Positions 37,925-49,284 are shown, counted from the first letter of the stretch. The stretch: 64,000 nt of DNA from Platerodrilus igneus (GCA_036346225.1 JARFIW010001480.1:13635501-13699500), one strand, 5' to 3'. Translations and numbers: made by a program. The notes: a model not told the origin generated them from the sequence alone.

Positions 37925-38280
37925 ATATATCAATTGGGGGATTACATAACTCCCTTAATATTATAAAAAAACAAACTACAAAATATGACAACCTTAAAGA
38001 AAGAACAAAACTAAGTATATTATCGATCATGGAAATACTTGGTGTTTGCGTCAATCCCACATATTTTCAAATAAATAACCAATTCTACAAACAGAGCTTC
38101 GGAATGGCGATGGGAAGTCCACTATTGCCAATCGTTCTACAATTGTCCCGTTGTTCACTTCTCTATGCATATTATTTAAAATTGTTTACATCTATATTAT
38201 CAATAGATGATGGCAAAAAACTACAAAATGATCTAGTTAGCTTATATTATTGGTGCAATAACAATCTACCATTTTGATCT
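37925..38280 (+). pseudogene. Chimeric RT remnant: Penelope-like then LINE-A-like
   Basis: The ORF at 38029-38277 begins with Penelope RT sequence (NPTYFQINNQFYKQSFGMAMGSPLLP). From about 38155 it changes to sequence matching the LINE-A RT (LLYAYYLKLF, where LINE-A has LLFADDLKLF, followed by LVSLYYWCNNN, where LINE-A has VQDWCNDN). The catalytic aspartates are replaced by YY. The joint is in frame in the assembled sequence. Two unrelated RTs have been fused by insertion or rearrangement; a functional product is not expected. Confidence 0.6.
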
Positions 38281-38493
38281 AGTTGTTCTGTTGCTTTTTC
38301 TCTCGGTATTTTCACTATTACTTTTCGTTTCTCTTCTGAGATTTTTCGTTTATGTATTGTGTTAGTTTTCCTATGTTTTTCTCATTTGTAGCACTTTTTT
38401 GCATTATGTGTTGCTAGGGCGGTATTGTTTGTTTCTTTTGTTTGCTATTTGTCGATTGTTTTTGCTTTGCATAGATTCTTGTTATGATGAGTG

Positions 38494-40049
38494 TGTAATA
38501 ATTACCTAATCAACCGTCCGTCGAGGGCCTGTAAAGACCAGTCAAGACGGTTAATTAAGGCCAGGCAGACTAAACTCAGCGGCGTAGGTCGTGGTTCAAA
38601 CTCTTAACTAAACCCTTGCTTGTACTTACCAAATATGCGATATGGATAAAAATCATCGATACATATATTAACAATTTATAATAAACATGGGCGCCAATCA
38701 GCGGAAAGGCACTGATACCTAATAAAAGTAATCATGAAATAAACTTCATAGTTTAGAAAAAGAAATAACATTTTATTATACCATCGACTGTCCGGAAAAG
38801 CATATATATACACAAATAAATAAACAGTCTTGAACTCGAAATGAAATAGGGCCTACAGGGCCCACTATTCCGACATAAAATAAACGTAATTCTATCTAAC
38901 CTAATTGATATCTAGGGACGTGCACGTCGTCACGTATACCTAACCTTAGCCTAACTATGATTAACTTTACCTTTAATTAATTTAACAAAAGCACTAATAA
39001 GATTGCATATCCTATTTTTAATTGTTTACAGATTACTTGTTTTACAAGCCACTATGCTCATTGATAAAACAGAACTAAAATTCCAAATAGACGCAATACC
39101 ACACCTTATCAATGTCTGCATCAGCGTTTAATACAAAAGTACAAGAATCTATTTTAAAAATTATACTAATAAAATTAATATTGTGCACAGATGCAATATA
39201 TTACAAAAAGTATTTGTAAGTATAGTATAAAAGCGAAACGTTATTTATAAAAATATATTAATGCTGTACATCTTGTGTTAAACCATTTCTTACTTTTACA
39301 AAGAAAAACAACAATGAAAAGTCTTTGTAACCAACCATTTGTAAATATTCATAACACAAAACAACAAAATAACTTCGCGGGCAACATTGTTCATAAAGAA
39401 GTAACAATTATTTGACAGGCCCGATAATGTATGTACACCGGTACTCAGAATTAATACTCAGGTTAACTCGTTACAATTCAATAAATCGATGTAGAATCAG
39501 AAGGAAATTTATATCAAAGTGTTACTTGCATTATTAAAAATAAATGTCCTTTCAATCAAAATAAGTACTTACGTGTTCAAAGCACACTCAAACACGTCTT
39601 CACTCAAAGACACACATCAAAAAAAAAAGCCAAGAATCATTGCTGTTTCTTTACATCTGCAACCACATTCCTGCAGCCACATTCCTGCAAAACCCCAATG
39701 AATTCGTCCGGTCCTGCGGCCATAGGCGCACCATATGTTTAAATACCAGAAACTAAACCCTCTCACTACATTGTATTGTAAATATTATGCGATCTCAGGT
39801 ACCGTAGGTGTATAACGAAAGCTTTTTAAAATATAGAAGAATTCGCTTGTATGAGGTTATTCCACCACGGTGTATGCAGGCTTTGTAAAACGTACATATA
39901 ATTCCACCACGATTCGTGAAATATACAAGTGATAATTAAATTGTGTCAACTATTAATACTATAAGAATTGGTACGCAGTAGCGTAACATTATATAAAAAT
40001 AATTATAAAATTTATGCTCAACAAAGCGATTGAAAATCGGGTTGTTACA
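38494..40049 (-). repeat. Gypsy-1 3' LTR
   Basis: 1556 bp, plus-strand ends TGTAATAATTACC...TTGTTACA. Matches 45428-46982 base for base except for run-length changes and a few substitutions. It contains a TTTTATT tract that would serve as a polyadenylation region on the minus strand. Confidence 0.95.
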
Positions 40050-40065
40050 CACCCCCCCCACAAAA
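40050..40065 (-). other. Gypsy-1 polypurine tract
   Basis: On the minus strand a G-rich purine run (eight G within TGTGGGGGGGGTG) lies immediately before the 3' LTR, where plus-strand DNA synthesis would be primed. Confidence 0.7.
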
Positions 40066-40069
40066 GTTG

Positions 40070-40705
40070 AAATTGCGGGAAGAAATTTCAACCCTTCAAC
40101 CTCTCAACGTAAGGAAACCATACTAAACACATTTTGAACTTGAAATACGTTAAATTCACCAAGTCAATATTAGATTCTACACCTAACACCGATTATCGAA
40201 ACTCTAAAACAAAATGACTTGCTACAACCTCCAACAAGTTAAAATGTTTCACACATTTAAGTGATTAAAGGTAACTTGAAAACTATTAGCTCCAGCAACT
40301 ATCGAAACAATAGTTACAAATCCAACTCTTGAAGCTAAGTTCCTAAGTATTAAAACTTAATAATCGGCAAATATCTACTTTAGAAGCCAAGCTTCCATTA
40401 AATAAAATGCGCAGTCCAAACTGCAACTACAGAGTTTGAATAAGCGAAAGTGAATGGAGTGATCAGTTCCAACACCAACGAAACTCAAATCCAATAACCC
40501 ACAAAATATACAAAAAAATAGACTTCTAGGCGAAATCCAAAAATAAGTGTATGGACCAACGTCCACAACAACCTCTGCACCAGCAAAGGCAGAAATAAAA
40601 TGTGAATACTAGTGAATGCACAAGGCTTAAATCCAATAGCTTGAATTCAACTTAACAACTGAGAACTGGGAATAAAGGTAATAGGAAAATATTTAATGTG
40701 GCTTT
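40070..40705 (-). other. Gypsy-1 3' untranslated region
   Basis: About 640 bp between the end of pol and the polypurine tract. No env-like ORF with signal peptide or membrane segments was recognised; only short ORFs occur. Confidence 0.5.
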
Positions 40706-41654
40706 AAATCTTTAACATGAAAAATACCCAACGGTTTATCATCCACCGTCGCTAAGCGGTAAGTCGTAGTACCAACAACCTCAATTATCTTAGCTTCCAA
40801 ATATTTAGGAGCTAATTTTTATTAAATGATTTAGTAGCATCCGACAGAACAAAATTCTTTCTCCAAACAATATCACCAACATTAAACTTCAAAGGTCTTC
40901 GTCTTAGATTATATGAACGGGTATTGCGCTCATACGCCAAATGAAGATTTCTTTTACCTCCCGAAAAATTGGAGATAGTTCATTCATGTCTCGAACTAAC
41001 TGTTCTCGATTTTCTAAAACAACTCATCCTCTTTGAAATTCTTTAACCGACCAAAAAAATCTCCAGAAATAGGAACGGTACGGCCAAAAGCCAAAAATGA
41101 TGGTGAAAATTTTGTTGATTCGTGAACAGCGTTTCGGAGGGCGTGTCCTATTTTATGGATTTCAACATCCCATTCCTTATGACTGTCTTTAATATAACTA
41201 CGGATGGCTGTTCCAATAACTTTATTTACTCTTTCGACAAAATTTACCTGCGGATGGTAATTTGCGTTAAACCAAACGGATTGAACGTTATAAGTATTCA
41301 TTAATTTTGAAAACAAAACGCTTTTAAATTGGGGACCATTATCCACCATACAAATTTGTGGAACCCCGTAAACCAAAAACACATAATTTTCAATATATTC
41401 ACAGATGCGTTGTGCAGAGGCATTGCGCATTGGGTGGATTAGAGTAAATTTGGTAAACCAATCACTGATGACTAAAAGAACTGTATTCCTTGTTTTGAAC
41501 GAGGAAAAGGACCAACTAAATCGATAGAAAGGCATTGAAATGGGAAAGAGATCTGCTTTTCCTGGCCCATAAATCCATAATGATTAAATTGAGCAGATTT
41601 GCTTTCACAACAAATTTTACAATTGCGAATATATTTAGAAATGTCCGACTTCAT
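40706..41654 (-). pseudogene. Gypsy-1 integrase
   Basis: On the minus strand the zinc-binding part ends NCKICCESK (41654-41472 ORF). The catalytic core then shows the first aspartate in LSIDLVGPF, the second in MVDNGPQFKS and the glutamate in FVERVNK, the D,D-35-E set of retroviral-type integrases. After 41014 a C-terminal part continues in broken frames to about 40706, with a segment like the GPY/F module (FVLSDATKSFN, then EVVGTTTYRLATVDDKPLG). No chromodomain was recognised. The frame change near 41500 and the breaks after 41014 prevent one continuous product as assembled. It would insert the cDNA into the host genome. Confidence 0.85.
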
Positions 41655-41824
41655 TTTGGGCCAATAATATAACTCTTTAATCTTTGAAAAGTTTTGAAAA
41701 CTCCTAAATGAGCCGAGGTAGGGTCATCGTGACACTTTGCAAAATCTCATTACGACTCGACTTTGGAACAACTAGTTTCCATTCCACCAAATTTGATTCA
41801 ATTGATAAATTATTAGAAATATAT

Positions 41825-42395
41825 TTATAAATTTTCCATCTTCAACTCTCCAATCCGGATAAGAATCAGGTTTATTAGAAATTTCTGATAGCATCTTTTG
41901 TACCAGTCATCGATATCATGAGAAGAAAATTTTAAAGAATTAATTTCAACAGGAGCTCTGGAAAGAGCATCAGGTACAACATGTAGTTTACCTTTCCTAT
42001 GAATCACCTCATAATCAAACTGCTGAAGCTTAACGCTCCAACGCGCTAATCGACCTGAAGGATCTTTTAGGCTATTAAGCCAGATCAAAGAATGATGATC
42101 GGTAATAACCTTGAAGTGTGTGCCTTCTATGTAAGGCCTAAATTTCTGAATGCCAAAATGACAGCTAACAATTCCCTTTCTGTCACCGAGTAATTTTTCT
42201 CAGCCTTATTAAGAGCACGAGATGCGTAAGCAATTACCTTTTCGTTGTCGCCCTCACCTTGAGTCAGCACAACTCCAACACCATAATTCGACGCATCACA
42301 TTGTAAGTAGAAATGCTTAGTAAAGTCAGGGCTAGCCAAAATGGGAGCCTGGCCAAGACAAGCTTTAATTTTTGCAAAGGATTTAAGAGCTTCTT
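41825..42395 (-). pseudogene. Gypsy-1 RNase H and connection
   Basis: The minus-strand ORF 42339-42127 shows the RNase H hallmarks FYLQCDASNYGVGVVL, YASRALNKAEKNYSVTERELLAV. The ORF 42088-41825 continues with SGRLARWSVKLQQFDYEVIHRKGKLHVVPDALSRAP, the typical Gypsy link towards integrase. This domain degrades the RNA strand of the RNA-DNA hybrid. One frame change lies between the two ORFs, near 42120. Confidence 0.85.
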
Positions 42396-43380
42396 CATTC
42401 CAGGTAATAGATTGAGACTTCCTTTGCTTTTAATAGGTCATTAATCGGAGCCAAAATTGTGGAAAAATCATTGATGAATCGACGATACCACGAACACATT
42501 CCAGTAAAACGTTTAATTTCTGTGGCTGTCTTAGGTAGCGGAAAATTGACTATAGCATCTATCTTAGAAGGATCGGTATGAAGACCGTCTTTATCAACAA
42601 CATAACCCAAATATAATAACTTGGGTTTACAAAATTCACATTTTGAAAGATTAATGGTAAAATTCGCATCTCTAAGTCTTTTGTAAACTTCCTCTAAAAT
42701 TTCAATATGTTCTTTAAAAGTACTCGATACGACAATAATATCATCTAAATAAACAAAAACATTTTGCGACAAGGAATGGCCAAAATAGACTCCATGAGCC
42801 GCTGAAGTGTACTAGGCGCGTTGGTTAAACCCATAGCCATTACATTATACTCGAATAAACCTCGGCGAGGAACTGTAAAGGCAGTCTTTTCTCTACTCGC
42901 CGCGTCTAAAGGTATTTGCCAAAAGCTTTCTTTAAATCAATAGAGGTTAAGTACCTGGCATTGCGAAACCTATCAAGTATGTCATTTAAAAATGGAAGAG
43001 GATACGCATCTTTTTGTTACAGAATTCAATTTTTTGCATCAAAGCAAACACGAAATTCTCCCGACTTCTTCTTAACCAACAGCATCGGCGAATTCCAAGG
43101 ACTAGAACTCGGGCTAATAATGCCTTGAGCCAGCATCTCATCAATCTCTTTATTTGCATGTGCTAGCATGGCAGGTGATAAAGGATAATAACGTTGTTTA
43201 ATTGGAATAACATCGCCAGTAATAATAGTATGAGTGACTTTATCAGTTCGACCCAATTCTGGACGATCAAGTAAGTTAAATAAAGAAATAATACGATTCA
43301 ATTCGGATTTTTGACCTTCATCCAATTCATCAGCACATTTAATCATATGAAAAGTATCAATTTCAGAAGAACAAGCAAAA
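42395..43380 (-). pseudogene. Gypsy-1 reverse transcriptase
   Basis: The minus-strand ORF 43346-43026 holds the RT N-terminal landmarks EMLAQGIISPSSSPWNSPMLLVKKKSGEFRVCFD. The region 43025-42780 is split by frame changes. The ORF 42772-42395 has the catalytic motif FVYLDDIIV and the downstream LSKCEF, LYLGYVVDKDGL and FTGMCSWYRRFI of Gypsy RTs. All core motifs are therefore present. The breaks at 43011-43015, 43030-43035 and 42921-42924 each lie in a homopolymer run that is one base short of keeping the frame open. Confidence 0.9.
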
Positions 43381-43860
43381 ATTCTTTTGTAGAAAAATCT
43401 ACTTTAATTTCAAATAATTGGCAAAAATCTACACCAAGGGTAAGGGCATTCTCAATTGTATCAGAAACCAAAATTGATAATTCATGAGTGAGACCATTAA
43501 CACAAAGTGGCAAAGTAATCTTACCAAGAATAGACTGTGAAGTACCATCAGCCGTAGAGAGTGACGAAAACTCATCGTTACGATTTAATTTTAAATCGTA
43601 TTTGTCAATTAAAAATATTCCCGATTTCCTAATATCGTGGTCGTTGCGCCAGAATCCAATAGAGCAACTAAATTATCGTTAAAAATTTTAACAGCGATAT
43701 GAGGTCTGGAATCTCTTTCAGAATTATAGAAATTAGAAGAAATTTTAGTAGTTTGTAAAAATTTTTGACTTTTGAAGCCAATCGGGCCAAATCTTTTGTC
43801 AGCCAGCGCAAATTTTGGTGAAGAGGTACATCGGCTAACGAAATGACTCTTCGAAACTAG
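43381..43860 (-). pseudogene. Gypsy-1 protease
   Basis: On the minus strand the aspartic protease motif LLDSGATTTILG lies in the ORF 43950-43609. Protease-like sequence continues after a run of five bases at 43611-43615 where the frame changes. A second such run is at 43377-43381, just before RT. The enzyme would cleave the gag-pol precursor. Its frame differs from gag, so expression needs a frameshift or the run of five T at 43861-43865 (plus strand) is miscounted. Confidence 0.8.
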
Positions 43861-45223
43861 TTTTTGACTTCTGGGAGCATTTTGGACAATCCAATGAAGT
43901 AACATCGTGTTGTCCGCACAAATAACAAAATAATGCGCGCTTTTCGGCACAGGTATGAAATGAATGACCTAATTTTTTGCAGTTGAAACAAATTGTAGTA
44001 GACTTGGCAGTATTCGTTTTTGAGAAATTAGAAATATCAGTTCTTGCTACTATATTTTTTGTAGTAGGTGAAACAAGGACCCTAGGATTTGGACTGAATG
44101 GCAATCTGTTGGAAGTGGGAAGCTCCTCGACAGGTGCATGTCGTAATTTAATACCTTCCAAGGTTTTACATAAAGAGATTAGGTGCGAAATGTCCGTAAC
44201 CTCAATCAAAGCCAATTGAGTGGCATAAAAAGATTGCAAATTTCTTTTAATAATTTTCAGTTGTTCGGAGTTTGCAATAGCTTCATCCAATTGAGCAAAT
44301 AAATTTACCATGGTAGAAATATAAACAATAGGGGACTCTTCAATTTTTTGTTTTCGCGCCTTTATGTCGGCCAATAAATTTTCATTGTAGTCCTCGGGGA
44401 GAAAGTCTTGTTTAAGTTTGTAAATTAATTCATCCCAGGAATGAACAGAGGAACGGGTGGCTCTAAACCAAGCCAAAGCCGAATCAGAAAATAGGTCAAT
44501 GGCTCCTTCGAATAAATCTTCAGAAGAAACCTTCCGAGCAACCTGAAGCTCATTGCAACGTTGAATGAAAGATAAAACAGAAATATTTTTCGGATCACCC
44601 GTAAACTGGAGACCCCATTTATAAATCGGAACCGCTGAACGAGTTCTATTAAGCGAGTCAATTAAGGTACTAAGGTCCTTAGTTGAAATACCAACTGAAG
44701 GCTCAGTGTGGGTGACAACGTTGGACGTAGAAGGTAGGTCTTTTCCGGTAGGAACATGAGTAGAGTCGCGATTAACACCTAAAGAAAAATACGTAAAGTT
44801 AGAATTAAATTCTTGTTCTTCATGGACTTGCTCTAACATTTCAATAGACTTAATACAACGAGAAAATATTTGTGAATGAAATGAAGAATATTCTTCATTG
44901 AAGGTTGTGTATGTTAACCTTCGATAGACGTGTGAAAGTCTGGTATGCAACCGTAAATATTCATTTTTCTTAGGAGTAATTTTATAAGAATGAAGCAAGG
45001 ATTCCAATTCATTAATTTTTTGTTCTAAACAATTTAATTCGTCTTTTTGATTAATTTGAATTTTTTCGTAGTTAGAAAAAATTGAAACATCCATTTTTTC
45101 TAATGCAAGTTTGGAACGTAATAATTTTCTTTTAACATCAACAGTTTTATCAGAAGGATCTGAATTTCGAATTAATAATTCGTGACTCAGCTCGTCAGCT
45201 TTTAAAGACTCTACTATAAACAT
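43835..45223 (-). CDS. Gypsy-1 gag
   Basis: An open frame of 487 codons (45298-43835). I prefer the internal start at 45223 (MFIVESLKADELSHELL), because the first 25 residues are hydrophobic and unlike gag, and because the Gypsy-2 gag at 56118 begins similarly. The N-terminal third is charged and partly coiled-coil. The central part has the capsid-like segment FTGDPKNISVLSFIQRCNEL, then DLFSDSALAWFRATRSSVHSWDEL and DFLPEDYNE. The C-terminus has a CCHC zinc knuckle (CFNCKKLGHSFHTC) and a second cysteine-rich box (CYLCGQHDVTSLDC). It would form the particle and package element RNA. It overlaps the protease frame by about 116 bp. Confidence 0.9.
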   Translation of the reverse strand: MFIVESLKADELSHELLIRNSDPSDKTVDVKRKLLRSKLALEKMDVSIFSNYEKIQINQKDELNCLEQKINELESLLHSYKITPKKNEYLRLHTRLSHVYRRLTYTTFNEEYSSFHSQIFSRCIKSIEMLEQVHEEQEFNSNFTYFSLGVNRDSTHVPTGKDLPSTSNVVTHTEPSVGISTKDLSTLIDSLNRTRSAVPIYKWGLQFTGDPKNISVLSFIQRCNELQVARKVSSEDLFEGAIDLFSDSALAWFRATRSSVHSWDELIYKLKQDFLPEDYNENLLADIKARKQKIEESPIVYISTMVNLFAQLDEAIANSEQLKIIKRNLQSFYATQLALIEVTDISHLISLCKTLEGIKLRHAPVEELPTSNRLPFSPNPRVLVSPTTKNIVARTDISNFSKTNTAKSTTICFNCKKLGHSFHTCAEKRALFCYLCGQHDVTSLDCPKCSQKSKTSFEESFR

Positions 45224-45403
45224 TTTCAATAATAATATCAGTTCAATAAATTCAAAATACACGCATATGTTAACTCCACAAAAAATTATAATGTACATTC
45301 AACTTGGCAAGTAAAGCAAATGCTTCAGCACAACAATTCAAAAGTGTCTGCGTCAGTACAATTATGTTTGAAAAATTGAGCAACGTAAAAACGATACAAA
45401 ATT

Positions 45404-45426
45404 CGAGCCCCAAGCGTTAGGCGCTA
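45404..45426 (-). other. Gypsy-1 primer-binding site (diverged)
   Basis: Immediately inside the 5' LTR the minus strand reads TAGCGCCTAACGCTTGGGGC. It resembles the TGGCGCCCAACGTGG site of Gypsy-2, with changes in the first bases that would weaken tRNA priming. The identity of the tRNA is not known to me. Confidence 0.55.
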
Positions 45427-45427
45427 G

Positions 45428-46982
45428 TGTAATAATTACCTAATCAACCGTCCGTCGAGGGCCTGTAAAGACCAGTCAAGACGGTTAATTAAGGCCAGGC
45501 AGACTAAACTCAGCGGCGTAGGTCGTGGTTCAACTCTTAACTAAACCCTTGCTTGTACTTACCAAATATGCGATATGGATAAAATCATCGATACATATAT
45601 TAACAATTTATAATAAACATGGGCGCCAATCAGCGGAAAGGCACTGATACCTAATAAAAGTAATCATGAAATAAACTTCATAGTTTAGAAAAAAGAAATA
45701 ACATTTTATTATACCATCGACTGTCCGGAAAAGCATATATATACACAAATAAATAAACAGTCTTGAACTCGAAATGAAATAGGGCCTACAGGGCCCACTA
45801 TTCCGACATAAAATAAACGTAATTCTATCTAACCTAATTGATATCTAGGGACGTGCACGTCGTCACGTATACCTAACCTTAGCCTAACTATGATTAACTT
45901 TACCTTTAATTAATTTAACAAAAGCACTAATAAGATTGCATATCCTATTTTTAATTGTTTACAGATTACTTGTTTTACAAGCCACTATGCTCATTGATAA
46001 AACAGAACTAAAAATTCCAAATAGACGCAATACCACACCTTATCCAATGTCTGCATCAGCGTTTAATACAAAAAGTACAAGAATCTATTTTAAAATTATA
46101 CTAATAAAATTAATATTGTGCACAGATGCAATATATTACAAAAAGTATTTGTAAGTATAGTATAAAAGCGAAACGTTATTTATAAAAATATATTAATGCT
46201 GTACATCTTGTGTTAAACCATTTCTTACTTTTACAAAGAAAAACAACAATGAAAAGTCTTTGTAACCAACCATTTGTAAATATTCATAACACAAAACAAC
46301 AAAATAACTTCGCGGGCAACATTGTTCATAAAGAAGTAACAATTATTTGACAGGCCCGATAATGTATGTACACCGGTACTCAGAATTAATACTCAGGTTA
46401 ACTCGTTACAATTCAATAAATCGATGTAGAATCAGAAGGAAATTTATATCAAAGTGTTACTTGCATTATTAAAATAAATGTCCTTTCAATCAAAATAAGT
46501 ACTTACGTGTTCAAAGCACACTCAAACACGTCTTCACTCAAAGACACACATCAAAAAAAAAGCCAAGAATCATTGCTGTTTCTTTACATCTGCAACCACA
46601 TTCCTGCAGCCACATTCCTGCAAAACCCCAATCAATTCGTCCGGTCCTGCGGCCATAGGCCGCACCATATGTTTAAATACCAGAAACTAAACCCTCTCAC
46701 TACATTGTATTGTAAATATTATGCGATCTCAGGTACCGTAGATGTATAACGAAAGCTTTTAAAATATAGAAGAATTCGCTTGTATGAGGTTATTCCACCA
46801 CGGTGTATGCAGGCTTTGTAAAACGTACATATAATTCCACCACGATTCGTGAAATATACAAGTGATAATTAAATTGTGTCAACTATTAATACTATAAGAA
46901 TTGGTACGCAGTAGCGTAACATTATATAAAAATAATTATAAAATTTATGCTCAACAAAGCGATTGAAAATCGGGTTGTTACA
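45428..46982 (-). repeat. Gypsy-1 5' LTR
   Basis: 1555 bp, same ends as the other LTR. In element orientation it starts TGTAACAACCC and ends AATTATTACA. It should contain the element promoter; no motif is clear enough to annotate. Confidence 0.95.
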
Positions 46983-46986
46983 CGTG

Positions 46987-47300
46987 CTCCCTTGTAGATT
47001 AGTTTTGTTGTTCTTCCATAGTTGTGTCGTTGTGTATATTGTTTTCTGTGATTGTGTTAATATGTGCAATTGTTATATTTATATTTGTGTTATCTGATAT
47101 TTTGTGTATGAACAATTTTATGTCATTGTTTGTCTTTGAATTCTATGTATGTTATTTCAAATATTTCTTCAATTTCTGTCATTTCTATGTTTGTATCTTG
47201 TGTTATTTCATGTGGCAGTTGTGTGTATTTGCTTTTCCTTCTGGTTATTATATGTTTCTGTAGCTTCCTGTGTTACGTTTACGTTGTCTTTTTGCTTTAC
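46987..47300. other. Flank of Gypsy-1, possibly old Penelope-like sequence
   Basis: T-rich on the plus strand and A-rich on the minus strand, as is 38281-38493 on the other side of Gypsy-1. The left flank on the minus strand reads NTALATHNAKKC, faintly like the end of a GIY-YIG module. This is too weak for a firm call. Confidence 0.3.
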
Positions 47301-47310
47301 AAGTTAGAAA

Positions 47311-47440
47311 GTGCGTGTGTGTGTGTGTGTGTGCGTGCGCGCCTTCGTGTATGCATACGTGCGTGCGTTCGTGCGTTCGTGCGTTCGTGTCTGCGTGCGT
47401 GCCTGCGTGCGTGCGTGTGTGTATGTGAGAGAGAGCGGGA
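47311..47440. repeat. (GT)n and (GCGT)n microsatellite cluster
   Basis: A (GT)n tract followed by degenerate GCGT/GTTC units and (GA)n. The Arg/Thr/His-rich ORFs on the minus strand are artefacts. Confidence 0.9.
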
Positions 47441-47940
47441 GAAATAAATGATATAAGGAAAAAAGATTGGGAGATAGTGAATAGATAGAGACGGAGACAA
47501 GAGAGGTTGACATGTAGGAAGAGAGGGATAGGGGGAAGATTAGACAGTTCATCTGATAGTTATTACCAACCGAATTAGGAAATATTCCAAATAAAAACTG
47601 AAGTAAGTAATCGTATCACGAATCACATTACCTTTAAAAATATTTCGTTACAATTACATATCGTAACATTTATCTTACCGTTTGTGATTGGTATGCACCA
47701 TATCGGATTGGTTTCTTTAATATTTTCTTTAACTGTTGTGCTAATAACACCATGAATTACTATAATATGATATACATAAGTGTTAAGCGATTATATGTTG
47801 GGTGTTATGGCAATGAGTTGTAGTTGAACTTTGAGGGTTACTACAGCAAGAAATTTTTTTAAAGAATACAGAATTTCTAATGTATGATATCACTAGCAAA
47901 GCATTTTTTATAATATGACCTAAAACAAGCTGACGACTTG
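47441..47940. other. Unassigned sequence
   Basis: Purine-rich at its start; no gene or repeat recognised before the mariner Mar-2. Confidence 0.4.
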
Positions 47941-47946
47941 CTTATA

Positions 47947-49278
47947 CGAGGGCCATTCTTTTTTCAACCTCCGATCGCTTCGTGCACACGCTACGCGGGT
48001 AGCAGAAAGCAGGCATGCGCTGTAGGCGACTGCGCAGCTTTTGCACTACACACTCCGCCATTGTTGACATTCAGGCGTCAATCGGCGTTGTGCTACAACC
48101 ACGTAAACATGTCCGCTATTATTGATGCTCCTGTCAAGTGTGAAGTGCGAAGTGTGATTCGTTTTCCACAGGCTGAAGCCCATAGTGCTGCAGAAATCCA
48201 TCGAAGAATGAGTCGTGTGTATGGGGAAAACTTCATGAGTGATGGTGTTGTGCGTGAATGGTGTCGAAAGTTTAAAGATGGCCGTAATGATGTGCATGAT
48301 GAAGAAGGCCAAGGGCGCAAATCTGTCGTTTTAGATGACCTGGTTCAACGTGTTGACAGAATGGTTACAGAAAACCGCAGATTCGCCATTACTGCTTTGT
48401 CTACGAAATTTTCAGAAGTTTCAAGGTCTGTTTTGTACTCTATTGTTACTGAACGGTTAGGCTACAAAAAACTTTGTGCACGTTGGCTCACAAAAATGCT
48501 GACGGACGGCCACAAAACTCGACGAATGGCGTCAGCGTTGGAGTTCCTTGAGCATTATCATGATGAAGGAGACAACTTTTTGAAATCAATCGCGACTGGG
48601 GATGAAACCTGGATTCAATACGACACACCGGAAACAAAACGACAATCTCAACAATGGATGCATTCAACTTCACCAAACAAACCAAAGAAATTCAAACAAA
48701 CCTTCAACAACAGAAAGACCATGGCTACTGTGTTTTGAGACCAACAAGGTGTGTTGCTTGTGGAGTTTATGGAGCCCGGAACTACAATCACTGCAGCTGT
48801 TTATTGTGAAACTTTACGACGGTTGCGTAGAGCCATTCAGAACAAACGAAGAGGAAAGCTAACCGCTGGAGTTGTTCTGATCCACGACAATGCCCGTCCA
48901 CACACTGCTGGAGCAACTCAACGGCTTCTCGAACAATTTGGATGGGACATTTTCGATCATCCGCCATACAGTCCTGACTTAGCACCAAGCGATTTTCATC
49001 TTTTTCCTGACCTTAAGACGTGGCTTGATGTGAAGCGCTTTCAAACCATTGAGGACTTTCAAACCAACGTCAAGGACTACTTGAATTTATTGGCGGTAAC
49101 TTTCTTTGAACAGGGTATTGAAAAGCTTATCCACATATATGACAAATGTTTTAATCTCTTGATGATTATGTCGAAAAGTAACCGTAAGTGTACCAATCTT
49201 TTGGTAATAAAATTATTGTTTTATATGAATTTGTCTTTTATTTATAGCCTATCGGAGGTTGAAAAAAAATGGACCTCG
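47947..49278 (+). mobile_element. Mariner element (Mar-2), nearly intact
   Basis: 1332 bp flanked by TA on both sides (47945-47946, 49279-49280). The terminal inverted repeats are about 28 bp with only three mismatches, starting CGAGG(G/T)CCATT and ending with CAACCTCCGAT. The transposase reading frame is almost full length. Size, target and DD34D motif all fit mariner. Confidence 0.95.
48109..49181 (+). pseudogene. Mar-2 mariner transposase with one nonsense codon and a 3' frameshift
   Basis: Starts MSAIIDAPVKCEVRSVIRF at 48109; in-frame upstream codons are untranslated leader. The helix-turn-helix region includes SAAEIHRRMSRVYGENFMSDGVVREWCRKF. A linker WLTKML takes the place of the usual WVPHxL. 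The catalytic residues are in ATGDETW, VLIHDNARPHTA and YSPDLAPSDFHLFPDLK, with 34 residues between the second and third aspartates. Codon 48736-48738 is TGA where mariners have the tryptophan of the conserved WDxxG motif. The frame is otherwise open through 48751-49160. The typical DDYVEK terminus is present in another frame at 49161-49181, so one base has been gained or lost just before it. The copy is young but inactive as assembled. Confidence 0.9.
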
Positions 49279-49284
49279 TATTTT

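Larger units (their letters stand above)
38494..46982 (-). mobile_element. Gypsy-1: complete Gypsy-type LTR retrotransposon
   Basis: Total 8489 bp. Two almost identical LTRs flank gag, protease, RT, RNase H and integrase in Gypsy order on the minus strand. Flanking 4-mers are AGTG and CGTG, 3 of 4 bases equal, so the target duplication is weak. The LTRs differ by about a dozen one-base length changes, mostly in homopolymers, and about two or three substitutions. The insertion is therefore recent. Confidence 0.95.

Noticed and set aside
40070..40705. env gene of Gypsy-1
   Set aside because: No ORF with signal peptide, cleavage site or membrane anchor; only about 640 bp between integrase and the LTR.
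43977..44219. Plus-strand ORF inside Gypsy-1
   Set aside because: Antisense shadow of gag; no independent support.
44425..44661. 78-codon minus-strand ORF
   Set aside because: Lies in another frame of gag, which is open throughout this segment.
47297..47552. Arg/Thr/His-rich and Val/Cys-rich ORFs
   Set aside because: Products of the (GT)n/(GCGT)n microsatellite.
48046..48320. Minus-strand ORFs of 88 and 75 codons
   Set aside because: Antisense to the Mar-2 transposase N-terminus.
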